A model generated the notes under the pieces. That model searched no databases, was not told the DNA's origin, and worked only from the letters and a program-made list of their open reading frames with translations. Positions 22,405 through 36,674 of a stretch of DNA of 64,000 bases are shown here, piece by piece. The stretch's first letter is position 1. Every line of letters starts with the position of its first letter. The stretch is from Strigamia acuminata (lineage: Eukaryota > Arthropoda > Chilopoda > Geophilomorpha > Linotaeniidae), in NCBI GenBank assembly GCA_949358305.1, contig OX442317.1, positions 14,450,491 to 14,514,490 of the forward strand, given 5' to 3'. Position numbers and translations under genes: made by a program.

Positions 22405-22559
22405 TTAAACACTATTTCAGAACATTCAGAGACATTGGTCTTGTGATGTTTGTGCTAAGTCAACTGTGATGTCAAATGAGATCAAAAATTTATTCTTTCA
22501 AATTATTGCTTGGATGTTGCTAACACTTACATTGAAGCCTTCTACTAAGGTTTAAACAC

Positions 22560-25500
22560 TATTTCAGAACATTCAGAGACATTGGTCTTGTGATGTTTGT
22601 GCTAAGTCAACTGTGATGTCAAATGAGATCAAAAGTTTATTCTTTCAAATCATTGCTTGGATGTTGCTAAAACTTACATTAAATCCTTCTACTAAGGTTT
22701 AAACACTATTTCAGAACATTCAGAGACATTGGTCTTGTGATGTTTGTGCTAAGTCAACTGTGATAAGATCAAAAGTCTATTCTCCAAAATCATTGCTTGG
22801 ATGTTGCTAAAACTTACATTGAAGCCTTCTACTAAGGTTTAAACACTATTTCAGAACATTCAGACACATTGGTCTTGTGGTGTTTGTGCTAAGTCAACTG
22901 TGACGTCAAATGAGATCAAAAGTTTATTCTTTCAAATTATTGCTTGGATGTTGCTAAAACTTACATTGAAGCTTTCTACTAAGGTTTAAACACTATTTCA
23001 GAACATTCAGAAACATTGGTCTTGTGGTGTTTGTGCTAAGTCAACTGTGATGAGATCAAAAGTCTATTCTCCCAAATCATTGCTTGGATGTTGCTAAAAC
23101 TTACATTGAAGCCGTCTACTAAGGTTTAAACACTATTTCAGAACATTTAGAGACATTGGTCTTGTGGTGTTTGTGCTAAGTCAACTGTGATGAGATCAAA
23201 AGTCTATTCTCCCAAATCATTGCTTGGATGTTGCTAAAACTTACATTAAAGCTTTTTACTAAGGTTTAAACACTATTTCAAAACATTCAGAGACATTGGT
23301 CTTGTGATGTTTGTGCTAAGTCAACTGTGATGAGATCAAAAGTCTATTCTCCTAAATCATTGCTTGGATGTTGCTAAAACTTACATTGAAGCCTTCTACT
23401 AAGGTTTAAACACTATTTCAGAACATTTAGAGACATTGGTCTTGTGGTGTTTGTGCTAAGTCAACTGTGATGAGATCAAAAGTCTATTCTCCCAAATCAT
23501 TGCTTGGATGTTGCTAAAACTTACATTAAAGCTTTTTACTAAGGTTTAAACACTATTTCAAAACATTCAGAGACATTGGTCTTGTGATGTTTGTGCTAAG
23601 TCAACTGTGATGAGATCAAAAGTCTATTCTCCTAAATCATTGCTTGGAAGTTGCTAAAACTTACATTGAAGCCTTCTACTAAGGTTTAAACACTATTTCA
23701 GAACATTCAGAGACATTGGTCTTGTGATGTTTGTGCTAAGTCAACTGTGATGTCAAATGAGATCAAAAGTTTATTCTTTCAAATCATTGCTTGGATGTTG
23801 CTAAAACTTACATTAAAGCTTTCTACTAAGGTTTAAACACTATTTCAGAACATTCAGAGACATTGGTCTTGTGATGTTTGTGCTAAGTCAACTGTGATGT
23901 CAAATGGGATCAAAAGTTTATTCTTCTAAATCATTGCTTGGATGTTGCTAAAACTTACATTGAAGCCTTCTACTAAGGTTTAAACACTATTTCAGAACAT
24001 TCAGAGACATTGGTCTTGTGATGTTTGTGCTAAGTCAACTGTGATGTCAAATGAGATCAAAAGTTTATTCTTTCAAATCATTGCTTGGATGTTGCTAAAA
24101 CTTACATTAAAGCTTTCTACTAAAGTTTAAACACTATTTCAGAACATTCAGAGACATTGGTCTTGTGATGTTTGTGCTAAGTCAACTGTGATGTCAAATG
24201 AGATCAAAAGTTTATTCTTTCAAATCATTGCTTGGATGTTGCTAAAACTTACATTAAATCCTTCTACTAAGGTTTAAACACTATTTCAGAACATTCAGAG
24301 ACATTGGTCTTGTGATGTTTGTGCTAAGTCAACTGTGATAAGATCAAAAGTCTATTCTCCAAAATCATTGCTTGGATGTTGCTAAAACTTACATTGAAGC
24401 CTTCTACTAAGGTTTAAACACTATTTCAGAACATTCAGACACATTGGTCTTGTGGTGTTTGTGCTAAGTCAACTGTGACGTCAAATGAGATCAAAAGTTT
24501 ATTCTTTCAAATTATTGCTTGGATGTTGCTAAAACTTACATTGAAGCTTTCTACTAAGGTTTAAACACTATTTCAGAACATTCAGAAACATTGGTCTTGT
24601 GGTGTTTGTGCTAAGTCAACTGTGATGAGATCAAAAGTCTATTCTCCCAAATCATTGCTTGGATGTTGCTAAAACTTACATTGAAGCCGTCTACTAAGGT
24701 TTAAACACTATTTCAGAACATTTAGAGACATTGGTCTTGTGGTGTTTGTGCTAAGTCAACTGTGATGAGATCAAAAGTCTATTCTCCCAAATCATTGCTT
24801 GGATGTTGCTAAAACTTACATTAAAGCTTTTTACTAAGGTTTAAACACTATTTCAAAACATTCAGAGACATTGGTCTTGTGATGTTTGTGCTAAGTCAAC
24901 TGTGATGAGATCAAAAGTCTATTCTCCTAAATCATTGCTTGGATGTTGCTAAAACTTACATTGAAGCCTTCTACTAAGGTTTAAACACTATTTCAGAACA
25001 TTTAGAGACATTGGTCTTGTGGTGTTTGTGCTAAGTCAACTGTGATGAGATCAAAAGTCTATTCTCCCAAATCATTGCTTGGATGTTGCTAAAACTTACA
25101 TTAAAGCTTTTTACTAAGGTTTAAACACTATTTCAAAACATTCAGAGACATTGGTCTTGTGATGTTTGTGCTAAGTCAACTGTGATGAGATCAAAAGTCT
25201 ATTCTCCTAAATCATTGCTTGGAAGTTGCTAAAACTTACATTGAAGCCTTCTACTAAGGTTTAAACACTATTTCAGAACATTCAGAGACATTGGTCTTGT
25301 GATGTTTGTGCTAAGTCAACTGTGATGTCAAATGAGATCAAAAGTTTATTCTTTCAAATCATTGCTTGGATGTTGCTAAAACTTACATTAAAGCTTTCTA
25401 CTAAGGTTTAAACACTATTTCAGAACATTCAGAGACATTGGTCTTGTGATGTTTGTGCTAAGTCAACTGTGATGTCAAATGGGATCAAAAGTTTATTCTT

Positions 25501-25740
25501 CTAAATCATTGCTTGGATGTTGCTAAAACTTACATTGAAGCCTTCTACTAAGGTTTAAACACTATTTCAGAACATTCAGAGACATTGGTCTTGTGATGTT
25601 TGTGCTAAGTCAACTGTGATGTCAAATGAGATCAAAAGTTTATTCTTTCAAATCATTGCTTGGATGTTGCTAAAACTTACATTAAAGCTTTCTACTAAAG
25701 TTTAAACACTATTTCAGAACATTCAGAGACATTGGTCTTG
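22560..25740 (+). repeat. Higher-order repeat, two copies of ~1575 bp (about 11 monomers)
   Basis: Private variants recur exactly 1575 bp apart: the AAATCC variant (22681, 24256) and the TTGGAAGTTGC variant (23641, 25216), with GATAAGATC and CAAATGGGATC variants also repeated in the same order. The second copy diverges from the first near 25740. Confidence 0.85.
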
Positions 25741-28700
25741 TGGTGTTTGTGCTGTCAACTGTGATGAGATCAAAAGTCTATTCTCCCAAATCATTGCTTA
25801 GATGTTGCTAAAACTTACATTGAAGCCTTCTACTAAGGTTTAAACACTATTTCAGAACATTCAGAGACATTGGTTTGTGGTGTTTGTGCTAAGTCAACTG
25901 TGATGTCAAATGAGATCAAAAGTTTATTCTTTCAAATTATTGCTTGGATGTTGCTAAAACTAACATTGAAGCCTTCTACTAAGGTTTAAACACTATTTCA
26001 GAACATTCAGAGACATTGGTCTTGTGGTGTTTGTGCTAAGTCAACTGTGATGAGATCAAAAGTCTATTTTCCCAAATCATTTCTTGGATGTTGCTAAAAC
26101 TTACATTAAAGCTTTCTACTAAGGTTTAAACACTATTTCAGAACATTCAGAGACATTGGTCTTGTGATGTTTGTGCTAAGTCAACTGTGATGAGATCAAC
26201 AGTCTATTCTGCCAAATCATTGCTTGGATGTTGCTAAAACTTACATTAAAGCTTTCTACTAAGGTTTAAACACTATTTCAAAACATTCAGAGACATTGGT
26301 CTTGTGATGTTTGTGCTAAGTCAACTGTGATGAGATCAAAAGTCTATTCTCCCAAATCATTGCTTGGATGTTGCTAAAACTTACATTGAAACCTTCTACT
26401 AAGGTTTAAACACTATTTCAGAACATTCAGAGACATTGGTTTGTGGTGTTTGTGCTAAGTCAACTGTGATGTCAAATGAGATCAAAAATTTATTCTTTCA
26501 AATTATTGCTTGGATGTTGCTAACACTTACATTGAAGCCTTCTACTAAGGTTTAAACACTATTTCTAAACATTCAGAGACATTGGTCTTGTGGTGTTTGT
26601 GCTAAGTCAACTGTGACGTCAAATGAGATCAAAAGTTTATTCTTTCAAATTATTGCTTGGATGTTGCTAAAACTTACATTGAAGCTTTCTACTAAGGTTT
26701 AAACACTATTTCAGAACATTCAGAAACATTGGTCTTGTGATGTTTGTGCTAAGTCAACTGTGATGTCAAATGGGATCAAAAGTTTATTCTTCCAAATCAT
26801 TGCTTGGATGTTGCTAAAACTTACATTGAAGCCTTCTACTAAGGTTTAAACACTATTTCAGAACATTCAGAGACATTGGTCTTGTGATGTTTGTGCTAAG
26901 TCAACTGTGATGTCAAATGAGATCAAAAGTTTATTCTTTCAAATCATTGCTTGGATGTTGCTAAAACTTACATTAAAGCTTTCTACTAAGGTTTAAACAC
27001 TATTTCAGAACATTTAGAGACATTGGTCTTGTGATGTTTGTGCTAAGTCAACTGTGATGAGATCAAAAGTCTATTCTCCAAAATCATTGCTTGGATGTTG
27101 CTAAAACTTACATTGAAGCCTTCTACTAAGGTTTAAACACTATTTCAGAACATTCAGACACATTGGTCTTGTGGTGTTTGTGCTAAGTCAACTGTGACGT
27201 CAAATAAGATCAAAAGTTTATTCTTTCAAATCATTGCTTGGATGTTGCTAAAACTTACATTAAAGCTTTCTACTAAGGTTTAAACACTATTTCAGAACAT
27301 TCAGAGACATTGGTCTTGTGATGTTTGTGCTAAGTCAACTGTGATGAGATCAAAAGTCTATTCTCCCAAATCATTGCTTGGATGTTGCTAAAACTTACAT
27401 TGAAGCCTTCTACTAAGGTTTAAACACTATTTCAGAACATTCAGAGACATTGGTCTTGTGATGTTTGTGCTAAGTCAACTGTGATGAGATCAAAAGTCTA
27501 TTCTCCCAAATCATTGCTTGGATGTTGCTAAAACTTACATTGAAGCCTTCTACTAAGGTTTAAACACTATTTCAGAACATTCAGAGACATTGGTTTGTGG
27601 TGTTTGTGCTAAGTCAACTGTGATGTCAAATGAGATCAAAAATTTATTCTTTCAAATTATTGCTTGGATGTTGCTAACACTTACATTGAAGCCTTCTACT
27701 AAGGTTTAAACACTATTTCAGAACATTCAGAGACATTGGTCTTGTGATGTTTGTGCTAAGTCAACTGTGATGTCAAATGAGATCAAAAGTTTATTCTTTC
27801 AAATCATTGCTTGGATGTTGCTAAAACTTACATTAAAGCCTTCTACTAAGGTTTAAACACTATTTCAGAACATTCAGAGACATTGGTCTTGTGATGTTTG
27901 TGCTAAGTCAACTGTGATGAGATCAAAAGTCTATTCTCCAAAATCATTGCTTGGATGTTGCTAAAACTTACATTGAAGCCTTCTACTAAGGTTTAAACAC
28001 TATTTCAGAACATTCAGAGACATTGGTTTGTGGTGTTTGTGCTAAGTCAACTGTGATGTCAAATGAGATCAAAAGTTTATTCTTTCAAATTATTGCTTGG
28101 ATGTTGCTAAAACTTACATTGAAGCCTTCTACTAAGGTTTAAACACTATTTCTGAACATTCAGAGACATTGGTGTTGTGGTGTTTGTGCTAAGTCAACTG
28201 TGATGTCAAATGAGATCAAAAGTTTATTCTTTCAAATTATTGCTTGGATGTTGCTAAAACTTACATTGAAGCCTTCTACTAAGGTTTAAACACTATTTCA
28301 GAACATTCAGAGACATTGGTTTGTGGTGTTTGTGCTAAGTCAACTGTGATGTCAAATGAGATCAAAAGTTTATTCTTTCAAATTATTGCTTGGATGTTGC
28401 TAAAACTTACATTGAAGCCTTCTACTAAGGTTTAAACACTATTTCTGAACATTCAGAGACATTGGTCTTGTGGTGTTTGTGCTAAGTCAACTGTGATGTC
28501 AAATGAGATCAAAAGTTTATTCTTTCAAATTATTGCTTGGATGTTGCTAAAACTAACATTGAAGCCTTCTACTAAGGTTTAAACACTATTTCAGAACATT
28601 CAGAGACATTGATCTTGTGGTGTTTGTGCTAAGTCAACTGTGATGAGATCAAAAGTCTATTCTCCCAAATCATTTCTTGGATGTTGCTAAAGCTTACATT

Positions 28701-31700
28701 AAAGCTTTCTACTAAGGTTTAAACACTATTTCAGAACATTCAGAGACATTGGTCTTGTGATGTTTGTGCTAAGTCAACTGTGATGAGATCAAAAGTCTAT
28801 TCTCCCAAATCATTGCTTGGATGTTGCTAAAACTTACATTAAAGCTTTCTACTAAGGTTTAAACACTATTTCAAAACATTCAGAGACATTGGTCTTGTGA
28901 TGTTTGTGCTAAGTCAACTGTGATGAGATCAAAAGTCTATTCTCCCAAATCATTGCTTGGATGTTGCTAAAACTTACATTGAAGCCTTCTACTAAGGTTT
29001 AAACACTATTTCAGAACATTCAGAGACATTGGTTTGTGGTGTTTGTGCTAAGTCAACTGTGATGTCAAATGAGATCAAAAATTTATTCTTTCAAATTATT
29101 GCTTGGATGTTGCTAACACTTACATTGAAGCCTTCTACTAAGGTTTAAACACTATTTCAGAACATTTAGAGACATTGGTCTTGTGATGTTTGTGCTAAGT
29201 CAACTGTGATGTCAAATGAGATCAAAAGTTTATTCTTTCAAATCATTGCTTGGATGTTGCTAAAACTTACATTAAAGCCTTCTACTAAGGTTTAAACACT
29301 ATTTCAGAACATTCAGAGACATTGGTCTTGTGATGTTTGTGCTAAGTCAACTGTGATGAGATCAAAAGTCTATTCTCCAAAATCATTGCTTAAATGTTGC
29401 TAAAACTTACATTGAAGCCTTCTACTAAGGTTTAAACACTATTTCAGAACATTCAGACACATTGGTCTTGTGGTGTTTGTGCTAAGTCAACTGTGACGTC
29501 AAATGAGATCAAAAGTTTATTCTTTCAAATTATTGCTTGGATGTTGCTAAAACTTACATTGAAGCTTTCTACTAAGGTTTAAACACTATTTCAGAACATT
29601 CAGAAACATTGGTCTTGTGATGTTTGTGCTAAGTCAACTGTGATGTCAAATGGGATCAAAAGTTTATTCTTCCAAATCATTGCTTGGATGTTGCTAAAAC
29701 TTACATTGAAGCCTTCTACTAAGGTTTAAACACTATTTCAGAACATTCAGAGACATTGGTCTTGTGATGTTTGTGCTAAGTCAACTGTGATGTCAAATGA
29801 GATCAAAAGTTTATTCTTTCAAATCATTGCTTGGATGTTGCTAAAACTTACATTAAAGCTTTCTACTAAGGTTTAAACACTATTTCAGAACATTTAGAGA
29901 CATTGGTCTTGTGATGTTTGTGCTAAGTCAACTGTGATGAGATCAAAAGTCTATTCTCCAAAATCATTGCTTGGATGTTGCTAAAACTTACATTGAAGCC
30001 TTCTACTAAGGTTTAAACACTATTTCAGAACATTCAGACACATTGGTCTTGTGGTGTTTGTGCTAAGTCAACTGTGACGTCAAATAAGATCAAAAGTTTA
30101 TTCTTTCAAATCATTGCTTGGATGTTGCTAAAACTTACATTAAAGCTTTCTACTAAGGTTTAAACACTATTTCAGAACATTCAGAGACATTGGTCTTGTG
30201 ATGTTTGTGCTAAGTCAACTGTGATGAGATCAAAAGTCTATTCTCCCAAATCATTGCTTGGATGTTGCTAAAACTTACATTGAAGCCTTCTACTAAGGTT
30301 TAAACACTATTTCAGAACATTCAGAGACATTGGTTTGTGGTGTTTGTGCTAAGTCAACTGTGATGTCAAATGAGATCAAAAGTTTATTCTTTCAAATTAT
30401 TGCTTGGATGTTGCTAAAACTTACATTGAAGCCTTCTACTAAGGTTTAAACACTATTTCTGAACATTCAGAGACATTGGTCTTGTGGTGTTTGTGCTAAG
30501 TCAACTGTGATGTCAAATGAGATCAAAAGTTTATTCTTTCAAATTATTGCTTGGATGTTGCTAAAACTAACATTGAAGCCTTCTACTAAGGTTTAAACAC
30601 TATTTCAGAACATTCAGAGACATTGATCTTGTGGTGTTTGTGCTAAGTCAACTGTGATGAGATCAAAAGTCTATTCTCCCAAATCATTGCTTGGATGTTG
30701 CTAAAACTTACATTAAAGCTTTCTACTAAGGTTTAAACACTATTTCAAAACATTCAGAGACATTGGTCTTGTGATGTTTGTGCTAAGTCAACTGTGATGA
30801 GATCAAAAGTCTATTCTCCCAAATCATTGCTTGGATGTTGCTAAAACTTACATTGAAGCCTTCTACTAAGGTTTAAACACTATTTCAGAACATTCAGAGA
30901 CATTGGTTTGTGGTGTTTGTGCTAAGTCAACTGTGATGTCAAATGAGATCAAAAATTTATTCTTTCAAATTATTGCTTGGATGTTGCTAACACTTACATT
31001 GAAGCCTTCTACTAAGGTTTAAACACTATTTCAGAACATTTAGAGACATTGGTCTTGTGATGTTTGTGCTAAGTCAACTGTGATGTCAAATGAGATCAAA
31101 AGTTTATTCTTTCAAATCATTGCTTGGATGTTGCTAAAACTTACATTAAAGCCTTCTACTAAGGTTTAAACACTATTTCAGAACATTCAGAGACATTGGT
31201 CTTGTGATGTTTGTGCTAAGTCAACTGTGATGAGATCAAAAGTCTATTCTCCAAAATCATTGCTTAAATGTTGCTAAAACTTACATTGAAGCCTTCTACT
31301 AAGGTTTAAACACTATTTCAGAACATTCAGACACATTGGTCTTGTGGTGTTTGTGCTAAGTCAACTGTGACGTCAAATGAGATCAAAAGTTTATTCTTTC
31401 AAATTATTGCTTGGATGTTGCTAAAACTTACATTGAAGCTTTCTACTAAGGTTTAAACACTATTTCAGAACATTCAGAAACATTGGTCTTGTGATGTTTG
31501 TGCTAAGTCAACTGTGATGTCAAATGGGATCAAAAGTTTATTCTTCCAAATCATTGCTTGGATGTTGCTAAAACTTACATTGAAGCCTTCTACTAAGGTT
31601 TAAACACTATTTCAGAACATTCAGAGACATTGGTCTTGTGATGTTTGTGCTAAGTCAACTGTGATGTCAAATGAGATCAAAAGTTTATTCTTTCAAATCA

Positions 31701-34700
31701 TTGCTTGGATGTTGCTAAAACTTACATTAAAGCCGTCTACTAAGGTTTAAACACTATTTCAGAACATTTAGAGACATTGGTCTTGTGGTGTTTGTGCTAA
31801 GTCAACTGTGATGAGATCAAAAGTCTATTCTCCCAAATCATTGCTTGGATGTTGCTAAAACTTACATTAAAGCTTTTTACTAAGGTTTAAACACTATTTC
31901 AAAACATTCAGAGACATTGGTCTTGTGATGTTTGTGCTAAGTCAACTGTGATGAGATCAAAAGTCTATTCTCCTAAATCATTGCTTGGATGTTGCTAAAA
32001 CTTACATTGAAGCCTTCTACTAAGGTTTAAACACTATTTCAGAACATTCAGAGACATTGGTTTGTGGTGTTTGTGCTAAGTCAACTGTGATGTCAAATGA
32101 GATCAAAAGTTTATTCTTTCAAATTATTGCTTGGATGTTGCTAACACTTACATTGAAGCCTTCTACTAAGGTTTAAACACTATTTCTAAACATTCAGAGA
32201 CATTGGTCTTGTGGTGTTTGTGCTAAGTCAACTGTGACGTCAAATAAGATCAAAAGTTTATTCTTTCAAATCATTGCTTGGATGTTGCTAAAACTTACAT
32301 TAAAGCTTTCTACTAAGGTTTAAACACTATTTCAGAACATTCAGAGACATTGGTCTTGTGATGTTTGTGCTAAGTCAACTGTGATGAGATCAAAAGTCTA
32401 TTCTCCAAAATCATTGCTTGGATGTTGCTAAAACTTACATTGAAGCCTTCTACTAAGGTTTAAACACTATTTCAGAACATTCAGAGACATTGGTCTTGTG
32501 ATGTTTGTGCTAAGTCAACTGTGATGAGATCAAAAGTCTATTCTCCAAAATCATTGCTTGGATGTTGCTAAAACTTACATTGAAGCCTTCTACTAAGGTT
32601 TAAACACTATTTCAGAACATTCAGACACATTGGTCTTGTGGTGTTTGTGCTAAGTCAACTGTGACGTCAAATAAGATCAAAAGTTTATTCTTTCAAATCA
32701 TTGCTTGGATGTTGCTAAAACTTACATTAAAGCTTTCTACTAAGGTTTAAACACTATTTCAGAACATTCAGAGACATTGGTCTTGTGATGTTTGTGCTAA
32801 GTCAACTGTGATGAGATCAAAAGTCTATTCTCCCAAATCATTGCTTGGATGTTGCTAAAACTTACATTGAAGCCTTCTACTAAGGTTTAAACACTATTTC
32901 AGAACATTCAGAGACATTGGTTTGTGGTGTTTGTGCTAAGTCAACTGTGATGTCAAATGAGATCAAAAGTTTATTCTTTCAAATTATTGCTTGGATGTTG
33001 CTAAAACTTACATTGAAGCCTTCTACTAAGGTTTAAACACTATTTCTGAACATTCAGAGACATTGGTCTTGTGGTGTTTGTGCTAAGTCAACTGTGATGT
33101 CAAATGAGATCAAAAGTTTATTCTTTCAAATTATTGCTTGGATGTTGCTAAAACTAACATTGAAGCCTTCTACTAAGGTTTAAACACTATTTCAGAACAT
33201 TCAGAGACATTGATCTTGTGGTGTTTGTGCTAAGTCAACTGTGATGAGATCAAAAGTCTATTCTCCCAAATCATTGCTTGGATGTTGCTAAAACTTACAT
33301 TAAAGCTTTCTACTAAGGTTTAAACACTATTTCAAAACATTCAGAGACATTGGTCTTGTGATGTTTGTGCTAAGTCAACTGTGATGAGATCAAAAGTCTA
33401 TTCTCCCAAATCATTGCTTGGATGTTGCTAAAACTTACATTGAAGCCTTCTACTAAGGTTTAAACACTATTTCAGAACATTCAGAGACATTGGTTTGTGG
33501 TGTTTGTGCTAAGTCAACTGTGATGTCAAATGAGATCAAAAATTTATTCTTTCAAATTATTGCTTGGATGTTGCTAACACTTACATTGAAGCCTTCTACT
33601 AAGGTTTAAACACTATTTCAGAACATTTAGAGACATTGGTCTTGTGATGTTTGTGCTAAGTCAACTGTGATGTCAAATGAGATCAAAAGTTTATTCTTTC
33701 AAATCATTGCTTGGATGTTGCTAAAACTTACATTAAAGCCTTCTACTAAGGTTTAAACACTATTTCAGAACATTCAGAGACATTGGTCTTGTGATGTTTG
33801 TGCTAAGTCAACTGTGATGAGATCAAAAGTCTATTCTCCAAAATCATTGCTTAAATGTTGCTAAAACTTACATTGAAGCCTTCTACTAAGGTTTAAACAC
33901 TATTTCAGAACATTCAGACACATTGGTCTTGTGGTGTTTGTGCTAAGTCAACTGTGACGTCAAATGAGATCAAAAGTTTATTCTTTCAAATCATTGCTTG
34001 GATGTTGCTAAAACTTACATTAAAGCTTTCTACTAAGGTTTAAACACTATTTCAGAACATTTAGAGACATTGGTCTTGTGATGTTTGTGCTAAGTCAACT
34101 GTGATGAGATCAAAAGTCTATTCTCCAAAATCATTGCTTGGATGTTGCTAAAACTTACATTGAAGCCTTCTACTAAGGTTTAAACACTATTTCAGAACAT
34201 TCAGACACATTGGTCTTGTGGTGTTTGTGCTAAGTCAACTGTGACGTCAAATAAGATCAAAAGTTTATTCTTTCAAATCATTGCTTGGATGTTGCTAAAA
34301 CTTACATTAAAGCTTTCTACTAAGGTTTAAACACTATTTCAGAACATTCAGAGACATTGGTCTTGTGATGTTTGTGCTAAGTCAACTGTGATGAGATCAA
34401 AAGTCTATTCTCCCAAATCATTGCTTGGATGTTGCTAAAACTTACATTGAAGCCTTCTACTAAGGTTTAAACACTATTTCAGAACATTCAGAGACATTGG
34501 TTTGTGGTGTTTGTGCTAAGTCAACTGTGATGTCAAATGAGATCAAAAGTTTATTCTTTCAAATTATTGCTTGGATGTTGCTAAAACTTACATTGAAGCC
34601 TTCTACTAAGGTTTAAACACTATTTCTGAACATTCAGAGACATTGGTCTTGTGGTGTTTGTGCTAAGTCAACTGTGATGTCAAATGAGATCAAAAGTTTA

Positions 34701-36670
34701 TTCTTTCAAATTATTGCTTGGATGTTGCTAAAACTAACATTGAAGCCTTCTACTAAGGTTTAAACACTATTTCAGAACATTCAGAGACATTGATCTTGTG
34801 GTGTTTGTGCTAAGTCAACTGTGATGAGATCAAAAGTCTATTCTCCCAAATCATTGCTTGGATGTTGCTAAAACTTACATTAAAGCTTTCTACTAAGGTT
34901 TAAACACTATTTCAAAACATTCAGAGACATTGGTCTTGTGATGTTTGTGCTAAGTCAACTGTGATGAGATCAAAAGTCTATTCTCCCAAATCATTGCTTG
35001 GATGTTGCTAAAACTTACATTGAAGCCTTCTACTAAGGTTTAAACACTATTTCAGAACATTCAGAGACATTGGTTTGTGGTGTTTGTGCTAAGTCAACTG
35101 TGATGTCAAATGAGATCAAAAATTTATTCTTTCAAATTATTGCTTGGATGTTGCTAACACTTACATTGAAGCCTTCTACTAAGGTTTAAACACTATTTCA
35201 GAACATTTAGAGACATTGGTCTTGTGATGTTTGTGCTAAGTCAACTGTGATGTCAAATGAGATCAAAAGTTTATTCTTTCAAATCATTGCTTGGATGTTG
35301 CTAAAACTTACATTAAAGCCTTCTACTAAGGTTTAAACACTATTTCAGAACATTCAGAGACATTGGTCTTGTGATGTTTGTGCTAAGTCAACTGTGATGA
35401 GATCAAAAGTCTATTCTCCAAAATCATTGCTTAAATGTTGCTAAAACTTACATTGAAGCCTTCTACTAAGGTTTAAACACTATTTCAGAACATTCAGACA
35501 CATTGGTCTTGTGGTGTTTGTGCTAAGTCAACTGTGACGTCAAATGAGATCAAAAGTTTATTCTTTCAAATTATTGCTTGGATGTTGCTAAAACTTACAT
35601 TGAAGCTTTCTACTAAGGTTTAAACACTATTTCAGAACATTCAGAAACATTGGTCTTGTGATGTTTGTGCTAAGTCAACTGTGATGTCAAATGGGATCAA
35701 AAGTTTATTCTTCCAAATCATTGCTTGGATGTTGCTAAAACTTACATTGAAGCCTTCTACTAAGGTTTAAACACTATTTCAGAACATTCAGAGACATTGG
35801 TCTTGTGATGTTTGTGCTAAGTCAACTGTGATGTCAAATGAGATCAAAAGTTTATTCTTTCAAATCATTGCTTGGATGTTGCTAAAACTTACATTAAAGC
35901 CGTCTACTAAGGTTTAAACACTATTTCAGAACATTTAGAGACATTGGTCTTGTGGTGTTTGTGCTAAGTCAACTGTGATGAGATCAAAAGTCTATTCTCC
36001 CAAATCATTGCTTGGATGTTGCTAAAACTTACATTAAAGCTTTTTACTAAGGTTTAAACACTATTTCAAAACATTCAGAGACATTGGTCTTGTGATGTTT
36101 GTGCTAAGTCAACTGTGATGAGATCAAAAGTCTATTCTCCTAAATCATTGCTTGGATGTTGCTAAAACTTACATTGAAGCCTTCTACTAAGGTTTAAACA
36201 CTATTTCAGAACATTCAGAGACATTGGTTTGTGGTGTTTGTGCTAAGTCAACTGTGATGTCAAATGAGATCAAAAGTTTATTCTTTCAAATTATTGCTTG
36301 GATGTTGCTAACACTTACATTGAAGCCTTCTACTAAGGTTTAAACACTATTTCTAAACATTCAGAGACATTGGTCTTGTGGTGTTTGTGCTAAGTCAACT
36401 GTGACGTCAAATAAGATCAAAAGTTTATTCTTTCAAATCATTGCTTGGATGTTGCTAAAACTTACATTAAAGCTTTCTACTAAGGTTTAAACACTATTTC
36501 AGAACATTCAGAGACATTGGTCTTGTGATGTTTGTGCTAAGTCAACTGTGATGAGATCAAAAGTCTATTCTCCAAAATCATTGCTTGGATGTTGCTAAAA
36601 CTTACATTGAAGCCTTCTACTAAGGTTTAAACACTATTTCAGAACATTCAGAGACATTGGTCTTGTGATG

Positions 36671-36674
36671 TTTG
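36671..36674. repeat. TTTG target site duplication, left copy (family C)
   Basis: TTTG precedes the left LTR and is repeated at 46130-46133. Joining through one copy restores the satellite sequence GATGTTTGTGCTAAG. Confidence 0.85.

Larger units (their letters stand above)
22405..36674 (+). repeat. Satellite DNA, block 2 (~99 monomers)
   Basis: Direct continuation of block 1 in the same orientation and phase. It mixes 140- and 147-bp monomers plus a 1-bp-shorter form (GGTTTGTGG for GGTCTTGTGG). Rare variants recur at fixed spacing, showing higher-order units. 'TAAATC' variants at 22681 and 24256 are 1575 bp apart. 'TTAAATGTTGC' variants at 31265, 33852 and 35432 are 2587 and 1580 bp apart. 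The block is interrupted at 36674 by the family C element. Confidence 0.95.
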
